Below, piece after piece: positions 8,701-17,054 of a stretch of 64,000 nt of DNA (within the stretch, counting starts at the first letter, position 1; every line of letters begins with the position of its first letter). Made by a program: the position numbers and the translations under genes. This DNA is from CAWJMD01 sp963845675 (GTDB lineage Bacteria > Actinomycetota > Actinomycetes > Actinomycetales > CAWJMD01): the NCBI GenBank assembly GCA_963845675.1, contig CAWJSX010000001.1:186001-250000 (forward strand), in the 5' to 3' direction. The notes under the pieces are model-generated. The model was not told where the DNA came from and searched no databases. It was given only the letters and a program-made list of their open reading frames with translations.

Positions 8701-9521
8701 GCCGGGCGCGCCGATCGCTCGTCCCTGCGCGCCGGCGGACGGGGGACGTCGAGCCGCCGCCGCCGCACGCCAGCGGCGTCGGGCCCCCGCAGCTCGACCA
8801 GTCCCAGCTGCCGGGGCACGTCGCCGTCGTGATGGACGGCAACGGCCGCTGGGCCAACCAGCGCGGACTGACCCGCACGGCCGGGCACGAGGCGGGGGAG
8901 CAGGCCCTGTTCGACCTGGTCGCCGGTGCGATCGAGGTCGGCGTCAAGCACCTGTCGGTGTACGCGTTCTCGACCGAGAACTGGAAGCGCTCGCCCGACG
9001 AGGTGCGCTTCCTGATGGGCTACAACCGCCAGGTCCTGCGTCGCCGGCGCGAGCAGCTGCACGCGTGGGGCGTCCGGGTGCGGTGGGCGGGTCGGCGCCC
9101 CAGGCTGTGGACGTCGGTGATCCGCGAGCTCGAGGAGGCGGAGGAGCTCACCCGCGACAACACGGTGATGACCATGACGCTCTGCATCAACTACGGGGGA
9201 CGGGCCGAGATCGCCGACGCCGCACGGCACATCGCCCAGCTCGCGGCGGCCGGGCGGATCGACCCGGACCGCGTCGACGAGCGGACGGTCGCGCGCTTCC
9301 TCGACGAGCCGGACATGCCTGACGTCGACCTCTTCATCCGCACGTCGGGGGAGCAGCGGATCTCGAACTTCCTGCTCTGGCAGTCGGCCTACGCCGAGCT
9401 CGCCTTCATCGACACGCTCTGGCCGGACGTCGACCGCACACACCTCTGGGACGCGCTGCTGACCTACGCCAACCGTGAAAGACGTTACGGCGGAGCGGTG
9501 GACGCCGCACCGCCAGGCTGA
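8697..9521 (+). CDS. uppS: Isoprenyl transferase (polyprenyl diphosphate synthase)
   Basis: This cis-prenyltransferase elongates allylic diphosphates to the long polyprenyl phosphate carrier used for cell-wall assembly. The 274-residue sequence has all family blocks: MDGNGRWA with the catalytic Asp, the YAFSTENWKR segment, and the C-terminal RTSGEQRISNFLLWQ. A 40-residue Arg/Pro-rich N-terminal extension precedes the conserved domain. The position after recO and before zur matches the mycobacterial decaprenyl diphosphate synthase locus. Product chain length cannot be read from sequence alone. GTG 8697 overlaps the recO stop. Confidence 0.93.
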   Translation: MSRARRSLVPARRRTGDVEPPPPHASGVGPPQLDQSQLPGHVAVVMDGNGRWANQRGLTRTAGHEAGEQALFDLVAGAIEVGVKHLSVYAFSTENWKRSPDEVRFLMGYNRQVLRRRREQLHAWGVRVRWAGRRPRLWTSVIRELEEAEELTRDNTVMTMTLCINYGGRAEIADAARHIAQLAAAGRIDPDRVDERTVARFLDEPDMPDVDLFIRTSGEQRISNFLLWQSAYAELAFIDTLWPDVDRTHLWDALLTYANRERRYGGAVDAAPPG

Positions 9522-9542
9522 GCCGAACCGGTACCGGGACGG

Positions 9543-9965
9543 TCAACGCGCCCGGTGGCAGTCCGCGCACCGCCCGAACACCTCGACCTGGTGCTCGACC
9601 TGGACGAACCCGTGCTGCTCCGCCACGGTCGCCGCCCAGCGCTCGACCGGACGGTCCTCGACCTCGACGGTGCGGCCGCAGACGCGGCACACGAGGTGGT
9701 GGTGGTGGTGCGTGCCGCAGCGCCGGTAGACGGCCTCGCCGTCGCCGGTGCGCAGCACGTCGATCTCACCGTCCTCGACCATGCCCTGCAGCGCGCGGTA
9801 GACGGTCGCGAGCCCGATGCGGTTGCCGCGCTCACGCAGGTGGGCGTAGATGTCCTGCGCGCTGCGGAACACGTTCTGCTCAGCCAGGAAGTCGAGCACC
9901 GCCGAGCGCTGCTTGGTGTTCCTGCGGGTGCTGGTCGAGACCATCTCGGGGTGCTCCTCGGACAC
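9543..9965 (-). CDS. zur: Zinc uptake regulator, Fur family
   Basis: The 140-residue protein has the Fur winged-helix N-terminus (RNTKQRSAVLDFL, then IGLATVYRALQ). The dimer domain has the HHHHHLVCRVCG metal segment and a C-terminal CADC, giving two CxxC pairs for structural zinc. Fur alone could be iron- or zinc-specific, but the gene is last in the znuA-znuC-znuB operon, 3 bp after znuB, and downstream of uppS as in the mycobacterial zur (furB) locus. That makes zinc-dependent repression the likely role. The start is GTG; an ATG seven codons later is an alternative. Confidence 0.93.
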   Translation of the reverse strand: MSEEHPEMVSTSTRRNTKQRSAVLDFLAEQNVFRSAQDIYAHLRERGNRIGLATVYRALQGMVEDGEIDVLRTGDGEAVYRRCGTHHHHHLVCRVCGRTVEVEDRPVERWAATVAEQHGFVQVEHQVEVFGRCADCHRAR

Positions 9966-9968
9966 TCG

Positions 9969-10928
9969 TCAGTGCTCGTCGTAGTGCGCGCCGTGGGCCG
10001 CGTGCCGATGCCCGTCGTGCACGTAGTCGACGTGGTCGTCGTGCGGGACCGCCGGGTGGCCGCACCCGGGGAAGTGCTCGTGCGGGTGGTCCTCGGTCGG
10101 GGCGTGGTGCGCCGCACGGACCCGACGGCGCAGCCACCCCGCCACGGCGGCGAGCCCGAACGCGGCGATCGCGTAGAGCACGATCGTCCCGCCGGACGGC
10201 GTGTTGGACCAGAACGACGTGAGCACGCCGAGGAGGCTGACCACGACCCCCACGGACATCGCCGTGACGACCGTCGCGCGGAAGCTCCGCGCCAGCTGCT
10301 GCGCCACCGCCGCTGGCAGGATCATCAGCGCGCTGATCAGCAGCAGCCCCACGACGCGCATCGCCACGACGACGGTCACCGCCGTGAGCACCGCGAGCAG
10401 CAGGTTCAGGGCCGTCACCGGTAGTCCGCTGGCGCGCGCGTACTCCTCGTCGTCGCTGATCGCGAAGAGCCGTGTCGCGAGCACCAGGCACGTGCCGAGC
10501 ACGACCGCCGTCAGCACGCCGAAGACCAGCAGGTCCGTCGACGTCGTCGTGGTGATGGCGCCGAACAGGTACGCGTTGAGGCTGGCCAGCGACCCACCCT
10601 CGGCTGTCGAGACGAGCACCACGCCGCCGGCGATGCCCCCGTAGAACATCACCGCGAGGACGACGTCGCCGCCGGACCGGCCCCGGGCCCGGACGAGCTC
10701 GATCAGCACGGCCGCGAGCGTGGCGGCGGCGAGGGCCGTCCACACGGGCGCGGTGCCCGTGACGAGACCGACCGCGACGCCGGTGAGCGCGACGTGCCCC
10801 ATCCCGTCGCCGATCAGGGAGAGGCGGCGCTGCACGAGGAACACGCCGACGGCCGGGGCGCTCAGGCCGACCAGCAGGGCCGCGACCAGCGCCCGGACCA
10901 TGAAGTCGTACGCCAGGACGTCAAGCAC
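9969..10928 (-). CDS. znuB: Zinc ABC transporter permease with His-rich tail
   Basis: This ABC-3 family permease has about eight hydrophobic spans, with the conserved LIGDGMGHVALTGVA near the N-terminus. It forms the membrane channel for zinc delivered by ZnuA. The last 47 or so residues (from about 273) form a hydrophilic tail with many histidines and a Cys (for example EDHPHEHFPGCGHP), very likely zinc-binding and unusual for a permease. GTG 10928 overlaps the end of znuC by 8 bp. Neighbours and the His-rich tail favour zinc over manganese. Confidence 0.93.
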   Translation of the reverse strand: MLDVLAYDFMVRALVAALLVGLSAPAVGVFLVQRRLSLIGDGMGHVALTGVAVGLVTGTAPVWTALAAATLAAVLIELVRARGRSGGDVVLAVMFYGGIAGGVVLVSTAEGGSLASLNAYLFGAITTTTSTDLLVFGVLTAVVLGTCLVLATRLFAISDDEEYARASGLPVTALNLLLAVLTAVTVVVAMRVVGLLLISALMILPAAVAQQLARSFRATVVTAMSVGVVVSLLGVLTSFWSNTPSGGTIVLYAIAAFGLAAVAGWLRRRVRAAHHAPTEDHPHEHFPGCGHPAVPHDDHVDYVHDGHRHAAHGAHYDEH

Positions 10929-11751
10929 GAGGTTCCCTCCGCTGCGGGTCGAAGGCGTTGGCAGGCGCGGGAACCCACGAAGGACCCGTGCCGGCTGCGT
11001 CGTCGTGGCAGTGGTGGCCGTCGTCGTCCAGCACCGCCTGCGCGCCGGCCGGCGCGCCCGTCAGCGGCCCGTCGTAGACCATCCGGCCACGCGACATCAC
11101 CACTGCGCGGCTGACGACGTCGCTGAGCGGCCCGACCTCGTGGGTGACGATCAGCAGGGTCACCTTGCGGTCGGCCAGCCTCCGGACCGTCACAGCCAGG
11201 GCCTCCTGGCTGCTCGCGTCGACCCCGGCGGTCGGCTCGTCCATCACGAGCACGTCGGGCTCACCGGCGAGAGCGCGCGCGATGAGGACCCGACGCTGCT
11301 GCCCTCCCGAGAGCGAGGCGACCTCCTCGGAGGCGCGGTCGAGCAGGGCGACGGTCCGCAGCGCCTCGTCCACCGCGCCCTGGTCGGCCGGCGTCCAGCG
11401 GGAGAACAGGCGGCGCCGGCTCAGGCGGCCCGACGCCACGACCTCGCGGACGGTCGAGGGGATGGCCCCGGCGACGTTCTGCCGCTGCGGCACGTACCCG
11501 ATGCGGTGGCGCTCGGCCAGGCGCGTGGCGGGCCGTCCGAACAGCTCGACCTCGCCGGCCTGCACCTCGGCCAGGCCGAGCAGGCCGCGGACGAGCGTCG
11601 TCTTGCCGGAGCCGTTGGCTCCGAGCACGGCCACGACCTCACCGGCCCGCACCGACAGGTCGACACCCTGGACCACGGGCACCCCCTCGTAGCCGACCTG
11701 GACGCCGCGCAGCGCCAGGACCGGTGTCGCGGAGGCGTTCTCGTCGCTCAT
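10921..11751 (-). CDS. znuC: Zinc ABC transporter ATP-binding protein
   Basis: The 276-residue ATPase energises ZnuB. It has Walker A GANGSGKT, the signature LSGGQQRR, Walker B VLVMDEPTAGVD and a switch His in THE. The C-terminal tail has an HHCHDD cluster, a second metal-binding-like element matching the tail of ZnuB. ATG 11751 is chosen because it overlaps the znuA stop as ATGA; a GTG six bases upstream is in frame but less likely. Confidence 0.93.
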   Translation of the reverse strand: MSDENASATPVLALRGVQVGYEGVPVVQGVDLSVRAGEVVAVLGANGSGKTTLVRGLLGLAEVQAGEVELFGRPATRLAERHRIGYVPQRQNVAGAIPSTVREVVASGRLSRRRLFSRWTPADQGAVDEALRTVALLDRASEEVASLSGGQQRRVLIARALAGEPDVLVMDEPTAGVDASSQEALAVTVRRLADRKVTLLIVTHEVGPLSDVVSRAVVMSRGRMVYDGPLTGAPAGAQAVLDDDGHHCHDDAAGTGPSWVPAPANAFDPQRREPRA

Positions 11752-12680
11752 GAGCACCCCAGTCCGGTCCGGAGCGCGTCGAGGTTGGCGCGCATGACCT
11801 CCAGGTAGTCGTCGCCCGCCGAGTCGTCGGTGATGCCCTCCACCGGGTCGAGCACGGCGAGCTCAGCGCCGGTCTCCTGCGCGACGGTGCGCGCGACACC
11901 GGGGTCGACGAGCACCTCGCTGAAGATGGTGGTGACGCCCTGGTTGGTGACGAAGTCGGTGACCTCCGCGAGCGTGAGCGCCGACGGCTCGCCCTCGGGG
12001 CTGAGGCCCGAGATGCCCACCTGGTGCAGCGCGAACCGGCTGGCGAGGTAGCCGAACGCCTCGTGGCTCACGACGAGGTCGCGGGAGGCGCACGTCTCCA
12101 GCCCGGCGCTGATGTCGGCGTCGAGCGACTCGAGGTCTGCCTGCAGGGCCTCGAGGTTGGCGTCGTACTCCGCCGCGCCGTCGGGGTCCAGGGCGGAGAG
12201 GCGGTCGGCGACGGCTCCGGCGACGTCGGCCAGGCGCAGGGGGTCCAGCCAGAAGTGCGGGTCGAGACCCTGGATGACGTCGCCCCCGTCCTCGCCCTCG
12301 TCCGCCGGACCCGAGTCGGCCGGGCCGCCGAAGACCTCCAGCCGGGCGGTCTGCGACACATCGAGCTCCTGATCGGGTGCCTGCTGCTCGACGGCGGTGT
12401 CGACGGCCGGCTGGAACCCGCGCACGAGCACGACCAGGTCGCTGTCGGCGATCGTGGCGACGTCGCGCGGCGTCAGCTCGAGGTCGTGCGGCTCGGCCCC
12501 CGGGGGCGTGAGCGAGACGACGTCGGCGCGGGGGCCGGCGATGCGCTCGGTGACGTACTGCAGGGGGTAGAAGCTCGTGACCACGGTGGGCCCCCCTGAG
12601 CTCTCCGTGCTGCCGGCGCTCCCGGCGCACCCGGTCAGCGCGAGGGCGGCCACGGCGGTCGTCACGAGCGTCCTCAACAT
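11748..12680 (-). CDS. znuA: Zinc-binding lipoprotein of ABC transporter
   Basis: This cluster A-I solute-binding protein captures Zn2+ outside the membrane and hands it to ZnuB. Read from ATG 12680 it has a 310-residue chain with a lipoprotein signal (LALTGC lipobox). The three family metal histidines lie in GAEPHDLELT, DPHFWLDP and SHEAFGYL. An acidic loop (residues about 120-140) stands where many ZnuA proteins have a His-rich loop. ATG 12680 is preferred because the predicted transcript starts at that A; in-frame codons further upstream lie inside the promoter. Confidence 0.92.
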   Translation of the reverse strand: MLRTLVTTAVAALALTGCAGSAGSTESSGGPTVVTSFYPLQYVTERIAGPRADVVSLTPPGAEPHDLELTPRDVATIADSDLVVLVRGFQPAVDTAVEQQAPDQELDVSQTARLEVFGGPADSGPADEGEDGGDVIQGLDPHFWLDPLRLADVAGAVADRLSALDPDGAAEYDANLEALQADLESLDADISAGLETCASRDLVVSHEAFGYLASRFALHQVGISGLSPEGEPSALTLAEVTDFVTNQGVTTIFSEVLVDPGVARTVAQETGAELAVLDPVEGITDDSAGDDYLEVMRANLDALRTGLGCS

Positions 12681-12716
12681 GACAACCATTCTCAATATCA
12701 GTCGGCGGTGTGTCAA
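12680..12716 (-). promoter_or_regulatory. znuA promoter with overlapping Zur box
   Basis: Reading the minus strand, a perfect -35 TTGACA (12716-12711) is followed by a 17-bp spacer and a -10-like GAGAAT (12693-12688). Seven bases later comes the A of the znuA ATG (12680). The palindrome TGAGAATGGTTGTCA (12694-12680) matches the TGAxAATGxTTxTCA form of Fur/Zur sites and covers the -10 and the start point. Zn-loaded Zur would block transcription directly. Boxes are seen; the regulator assignment is inferred from the adjacent zur. Confidence 0.75.
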
Positions 12717-12729
12717 CGCGGCCGGAGGC

Positions 12730-13020
12730 TCACCCCAGGAGGCGCGCGATCACCAGTGCGCTCAGGCCGCCCAGCACCACCATCCGCATCAGCCGGCCGC
12801 CGCGGTCGAGGAACGGCCACGTGCGGCTGGTCAGCCACGCGAGCCCCGCGAGGACGGCGAGCAGCAGGAGCGCCGGCCACCGGCCCGGCAGCAGCAGCCC
12901 GGCCAGTGCCGCCGCACCGACGGCCACGGGAGTCAGGACGACGGCCCACCGGGGGAGCGGCGCTCCCGGCGCGGGGCGCTGCTGCGGGGAGCCGGCCGAG
13001 GGGTCGGGACGCTGTGCCAT
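12730..13020 (-). CDS. Small two-span membrane protein, DUF6703-like
   Basis: The 96-residue protein has a Pro-rich hydrophilic N-terminus and then two or three hydrophobic segments (about 25-43, 48-62 and 80-95). A conserved-looking SRTWPFLDRGGRLMR lies between the last two. It resembles the DUF6703 family of actinobacterial membrane proteins, recalled from pattern rather than searched. ATG 13020 is the first start followed by plausible sequence. It lies just upstream of the znu promoter on the same strand, but the znu operon has its own promoter, so a zinc link is not implied. Confidence 0.7.
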   Translation of the reverse strand: MAQRPDPSAGSPQQRPAPGAPLPRWAVVLTPVAVGAAALAGLLLPGRWPALLLLAVLAGLAWLTSRTWPFLDRGGRLMRMVVLGGLSALVIARLLG

Positions 13021-13086
13021 GGGAGCATCCTGGCGCAGCGTCCGCGCGTCACCGTCACCGGCGCGGGACCCGACCCGAGGAGAGCC

Positions 13087-13419
13087 GTGCTGGTCGTCAA
13101 CCGCTACCGCCTCGCGCCCGAGGACGTCGAGGGCTTCTGGCCGCAGGCCGAGGTCGCGCTGGCAGCGCTGGCCGAGCGGCCGGGGTTCGTCTCGGGTCGG
13201 GCCGCCCGGTCGACGGACGACCCCTGCCTGCTCGCGATGGTGACCGAGTGGGAGTCGGTCGGGACCTACCGGCGCGCGCTCTCGCACCCGCACGTGAAGA
13301 TGACCGCTCACCCGCTGATGTACCGGTGCATCGACGAGCCCGGCGCCTACGAGGTGGCGCTGGACGTCGTGGACGGCGCGGTCGTCTCCCGGCCGAGCGA
13401 CCTCAGCCCGGACCGCTAG
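13087..13419 (+). CDS. Antibiotic biosynthesis monooxygenase (ABM) domain protein
   Basis: A 110-residue protein with the dimeric alpha/beta-barrel ABM pattern: an N-terminal VVNRYRL strand, then ALAALAERPGFVSG, then a TEWESVGTYRRALSHP segment. Members include small cofactor-free oxygenases and haem-degrading enzymes, so the reaction cannot be assigned. GTG 13087 follows a GAGGAG ribosome site. It is divergent from the small membrane protein gene and close upstream of the F420-type oxidoreductase gene, with which it may be co-transcribed. Confidence 0.75.
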   Translation: MLVVNRYRLAPEDVEGFWPQAEVALAALAERPGFVSGRAARSTDDPCLLAMVTEWESVGTYRRALSHPHVKMTAHPLMYRCIDEPGAYEVALDVVDGAVVSRPSDLSPDR

Positions 13420-13423
13420 CAGG

Positions 13424-13882
13424 ATGACCGGTCTGGCTGCCGCGCTGATCCGCACGCGATGGCTGGCGCGAGCACCGATCTGGCTCTACCGGGCCCGTCT
13501 CGGGTTCCTCCTCGGCCAACGGTTGCTGCTCCTGCGGCACACGGGCCGCGCGTCCGGCCGTCAGCGGTCCGTGGTGCTCGAGGTGGTCGACCGCCCGCGC
13601 CGGGCACCGTGCTCGTGGCGTCCGCTCTCGGTGAGCGGGCCCAGTGGTTCCGCAACGTCGTCGCCGACGCCGCAGGTCATGGTCCAGCTGGGCAGCCGCC
13701 GACCGGCCCCCGCCCTGGCCCGCGTGCTGTCGCGGGCGGAGGCTGCTGCCGCCATCGGCCGCTACGCCTCCGCCCACCCGCGGGCTTGGTCACGGCTGCG
13801 GCCCGTGGTCGAGGACCTGCTCGAGCGGCCCGTGACGCCGGACGACCCCGGGTTCCCGGTCGTGGCGCTCGACCTGCTCTAG
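13424..13882 (+). pseudogene. Deazaflavin (F420)-dependent nitroreductase family protein with internal out-of-frame segment
   Basis: The outer parts read as a DUF385/F420-dependent nitroreductase-like protein: LLLRHTGRASGRQRSVVLEVV near the start and QVMVQLGSRRPAPA followed by a helical end. Between about 13600 and 13668 the family sequence (GTVLVASALGERAQWFRNVV) is found one frame away. A one-base loss near 13600 is undone by a one-base gain near 13668. The frame is not stopped (152 codons), but about 23 residues are scrambled. Either two sequencing errors or a compensated double frameshift explains this. Family members reduce substrates with F420H2; this copy would be doubtful if the sequence is right. 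Confidence 0.6.
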
Positions 13883-13909
13883 CGACCGGGAGCAGGGACG
13901 ATGGAGCCC

Positions 13910-14509
13910 ATGGACCACGACGCCGAACCCGCCGGTGAGACCCTCGCCTTCGGACGGGACCGGCCCCGTCGTCGGTGGCTGACGGTCGTCGTCGTGGCGC
14001 TCGCCGGTCTGCTCGTGGCAGCCGCCGCCGTCGACCGGTTCTCGCGGGAGCGTGAGGTGGACGCCCTCATCGACGACGTGGAGGCCGTGGGGGTGGCCGT
14101 CTCCACCGCCCACCAGCGGATCAGCGCCATGCAGCAGTACGTGCGTCCGGTGTCGGCGTCAGGGCAGGCCTCCGGGCGGCTGGCGACCGACCTGGACTCC
14201 CTGGTGAGCACGGCGGCCGCCGTGGGCGCGCGACAGGTGCTCGCGCAGCAGTCGCTCGTGGACGAGAACACGGTCCTGCCCTGGCACGACGACGTGACGC
14301 GGGCCCAGGCGGGACTCAGCGACTACGTGGAGGCGCAGGCGGATCGGCTGTCGACGTTCGGGGTGGACGGCGCCGCGCCCGGCGTCGTCGCGGACGGGAC
14401 GCTCGCGGACGCGGTGAGCGCCCTCCGGGCGGCAGCCGTCGAGCCGGGCCAGTCCGTCCGGCTGGAGCGGGCGCTCGACGGCCTCCCCGGGGTGCGCGAC
14501 CTGCCCTGA
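13910..14509 (+). CDS. Membrane-anchored protein of unknown function
   Basis: No family recognised. The protein has a 20-residue acidic/basic cytoplasmic start, one transmembrane span (LTVVVVALAGLLVAAAAV) and about 150 residues outside. The outer part is Ala/Asp/Val-rich and likely helical, with no cysteines, resembling a sensor-type or chemoreceptor-like extracellular helix bundle. A GGGAGCAGG lies before an ATG at 13901; a second in-frame ATG at 13910 is used here, and the choice is uncertain. Confidence 0.65.
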   Translation: MDHDAEPAGETLAFGRDRPRRRWLTVVVVALAGLLVAAAAVDRFSREREVDALIDDVEAVGVAVSTAHQRISAMQQYVRPVSASGQASGRLATDLDSLVSTAAAVGARQVLAQQSLVDENTVLPWHDDVTRAQAGLSDYVEAQADRLSTFGVDGAAPGVVADGTLADAVSALRAAAVEPGQSVRLERALDGLPGVRDLP

Positions 14510-14550
14510 CCGCGGTCGTGACCCGCCCCGTCGACTCCACCGGCGACCGG

Positions 14551-14556
14551 TAGCCT
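14551..14556 (+). promoter_or_regulatory. -10-like box upstream of glyS
   Basis: TAGCCT stands 47 bases before the glyS GTG, giving an untranslated leader of about 40 bases. This contrasts with the leaderless pattern of several neighbours. No T-box-type features are evident. Confidence 0.4.
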
Positions 14557-14603
14557 CGGACGTTCCCGTTTTCCGCCGACACCCAGCCGGATGGAGTCCT
14601 GCC

Positions 14604-15992
14604 GTGGCAGCCCCCGCATCGCGTATCGAGACCGTCGTCAGCCTGTGCAAGCGCCGGGGGTTCGTCTACCCCAGCGGCGAGATCTACGGAGGTACGCGGT
14701 CCGCCTGGGACTACGGTCCGCTCGGGGTCGAGCTGAAGGAGAACATCAAGAAGCAGTGGTGGCGGTCGGTCGTCACCGGCCGCGACGACGTCGTCGGGCT
14801 CGACTCGTCGGTCGTGCTGCCTCGGCAGGTCTGGGTCGCGTCCGGCCACCTCAGCGCGTTCAGCGACCCGCTGACCGAGTGCCAGTCGTGCCACAAGCGT
14901 TACCGCGCAGACCATCTCGAGGAGGAGTTCGAGGCGAAGAAGGGGCGCGCGCCCGAGAACGGCCTCGCCGACATCGCCTGCCCGAACTGCGGCAACCGCG
15001 GTGCGTGGACCGAGCCCCGCGACTTCAACATGATGCTGAAGACGTACCTCGGCCCGGTCGAGGACGAGTCCGGCCTGCACTACCTGCGACCCGAGACGGC
15101 ACAGGGCATCTTCGTGAACTTCGCCAACGTGGCCTCCAGCTCGCGCAAGAAGCCGCCCTTCGGCATCGGCCAGATCGGCAAGTCGTTCCGCAACGAGATC
15201 ACCCCGGGCAACTTCATCTTCCGCACCCGCGAGTTCGAGCAGATGGAGATGGAGTTCTTCGTCGAGCCGGGTACGGACGAGGAGTGGCACCAGTACTGGA
15301 TCGACGAGCGGATGGCCTGGTACGTCGACCTCGGCATCTCGGCAGACAACCTGCGCCTGTACGAGCACCCGTCCGAGAAGCTCTCGCACTACTCGAAGCG
15401 GACGGTCGACATCGAGTACCGGTACGGCTTCAGCGGGTCGGAATGGGGTGAGCTCGAGGGGATCGCGAACCGCACCGACTTCGACCTCGACACCCACTCC
15501 AAGCACTCGGGCACGGACCTCTCGTACTTCGACCAGGCCAAGGGCGAGCGGTGGACGCCGTACGTCATCGAGCCGGCGGCCGGGCTGTCGCGCTCGCTGA
15601 TGACGTTCCTCGTCGAGGCGTACGCCGAGGACGAGGCGCCCAACGCCAAGGGCGGGGTCGACAAGCGCGTCGTGCTGCGGCTGGACCGTCGGCTGGCTCC
15701 GGTCAAGGCGGCCGTGCTGCCGCTCTCGCGCCACGCCGACCTCTCGCCCAAGGCCCGCGCCCTCGCGGCCGACCTGCGCAAGCACTGGAACGTCGAGTTC
15801 GACGACGCCCAGGCGATCGGACGGCGCTACCGGCGCCAGGACGAGATCGGCACGCCGTTCTGCCTCACCGTCGACTTCGACACGCTCGAGGACCAGGCGG
15901 TCACCGTCCGCGACCGCGACACGATGAGCCAGGAGCGGGTCTCGCTCGACAAGGTCGAGGGGTACCTCGCGGCACGCCTTCCGGGGTGCTGA
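14604..15992 (+). CDS. glyS: Glycine--tRNA ligase (homodimeric type)
   Basis: The 462-residue class II synthetase charges tRNA-Gly. It is the single-chain alpha2 (GlyQS/eukaryote-like) type. Near the N-terminus is the RRGFVYPSGEIYGG block. Two zinc-type cysteine pairs follow (CQSC and CPNC). Motif 2 region is RPETAQGIFVNFANV with FRNEITPGNFIFRTREFEQME. Motif 3 includes EPAAGLSRSL, and an anticodon-binding domain occupies the last 120 residues. The start GTG 14604 reads VAAPASRIETVV. The frame is intact although genes on both sides carry frameshifts. Confidence 0.97.
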   Translation: MAAPASRIETVVSLCKRRGFVYPSGEIYGGTRSAWDYGPLGVELKENIKKQWWRSVVTGRDDVVGLDSSVVLPRQVWVASGHLSAFSDPLTECQSCHKRYRADHLEEEFEAKKGRAPENGLADIACPNCGNRGAWTEPRDFNMMLKTYLGPVEDESGLHYLRPETAQGIFVNFANVASSSRKKPPFGIGQIGKSFRNEITPGNFIFRTREFEQMEMEFFVEPGTDEEWHQYWIDERMAWYVDLGISADNLRLYEHPSEKLSHYSKRTVDIEYRYGFSGSEWGELEGIANRTDFDLDTHSKHSGTDLSYFDQAKGERWTPYVIEPAAGLSRSLMTFLVEAYAEDEAPNAKGGVDKRVVLRLDRRLAPVKAAVLPLSRHADLSPKARALAADLRKHWNVEFDDAQAIGRRYRRQDEIGTPFCLTVDFDTLEDQAVTVRDRDTMSQERVSLDKVEGYLAARLPGC

Positions 15993-15994
15993 CG

Positions 15995-17054
15995 GTGGAC
16001 TCCTCGGCGGACGCGCCGCGGGTGCGTCCGCAGCCCGGGTGGACGGCCTCGCGGCCGGGGGCCGGCGACGTCGGCGACCTGACCGAGCTGACCCGCCGGC
16101 ACCAGCTCGCCGTCCGTGGCGCCGCGTCCTCGCGGCAGGACGTGGTCGAGTCGGAGGTCGTCGGCTCGGGGGCGCCCACCCGACGGCACCTTCTCGTCCG
16201 TGACGAGAGCGGGACCGCCCGCGGGTGGGCCTCCGTGCACGACCGTGCCGCCGGCCGGGTGCTGGCCGCCGTGGTGGTCGACCCCGACCTGTCCGACGAC
16301 GTCGCCGACCCCGTGGCCGCCGACCTGCTCGGCTGGACGCGTGACCAGGCGATCGCCATCGCCGTCGAGCGCGGCCTGGCCGATACGCAGCTGGACATGG
16401 GCGCCTACGCCTCGGACGAGCGGCAGCAGCGCTGGTTGTCCGCCGCCGGGCTCGACAAGGTGCGCACGTGGTGGCAGATGTCGCGTCCGGTCGAGCCGTC
16501 CGAGGGCGAGCCGGGCGCGCTCCCCGGGGCCCGCGAAGGAGTCGTCGTCCGCGCGGTCGCGACGTGCCACCGGACGGGATGCCGGAGATCGACGACCTGC
16601 GCGCCGTGCACGACGTGCTCGAGGCCTCCTTCGCCGACCACTTCAACTCCCACGAGGAGACGTTCGACGAGTTCATCGACCGGCTGCGCGCCGACCCTGG
16701 CCACCGCTGGGACCACTGGTGGCTGGCCGAGCTCATCGACGGCGACGCCGCGCAGCCCGCCGGCGCCCTGGTCGGCGAGATCGTCGTCGCGGGTCGGACG
16801 GGCAGCCGGACAGCAGCTACGTCGCCTACCTCGGGGTGCTGTCGTCGGCCCGCGGTCGTGGCATCGCGAAGTCGTTGCTGCACACCGTGATCGCCGATGC
16901 GGCACAGCGCGGGCGGGACCGGGTCGGCCTCGAGGTCGACGCGGACTCGCCGACCGGCGCCGACGGTCTCTACCGGTCGATGGGGTTCGAGACGATGTAC
17001 ACGACGCAGTCGTGGCACCTCGACGTGACGGTGCCGGGAAGGGACCCGGCGTGA
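15995..17054 (+). pseudogene. Two-domain GNAT N-acetyltransferase, split over three frames
   Basis: The coding sense is continuous but changes frame twice. The first GNAT-like half runs from GTG 15995 to about 16558. The middle (from MPEIDDLRAVHDVLEASF on) uses a second frame to about 16796. The end uses a third frame to TGA 17054: SSYVAYLGVLSSARGRGIAKSLL with the acetyl-CoA loop, then GADGLYRSMGFE. Each change looks like one missing base. Tandem GNAT proteins of this build occur in actinobacteria; mycothiol synthase has the same layout, but this is not clearly MshD. With no stop codons disturbing the parts and high third-position GC throughout, sequence errors are as likely as real decay. 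Confidence 0.65.

Noticed and set aside
16468..16890. Independent 140-residue gene inside the GNAT region
   Set aside because: Only its middle (about 16560-16796) has family sense, and this joins the flanking frames; it is a frameshifted part of one GNAT gene.
14316..17018. A 900-codon open frame on the minus strand across glyS and flanking genes
   Set aside because: It is antisense to glyS, which has clear synthetase motifs. GC-rich DNA leaves long antisense frames open, and its protein is Arg/Pro-rich without any family pattern.
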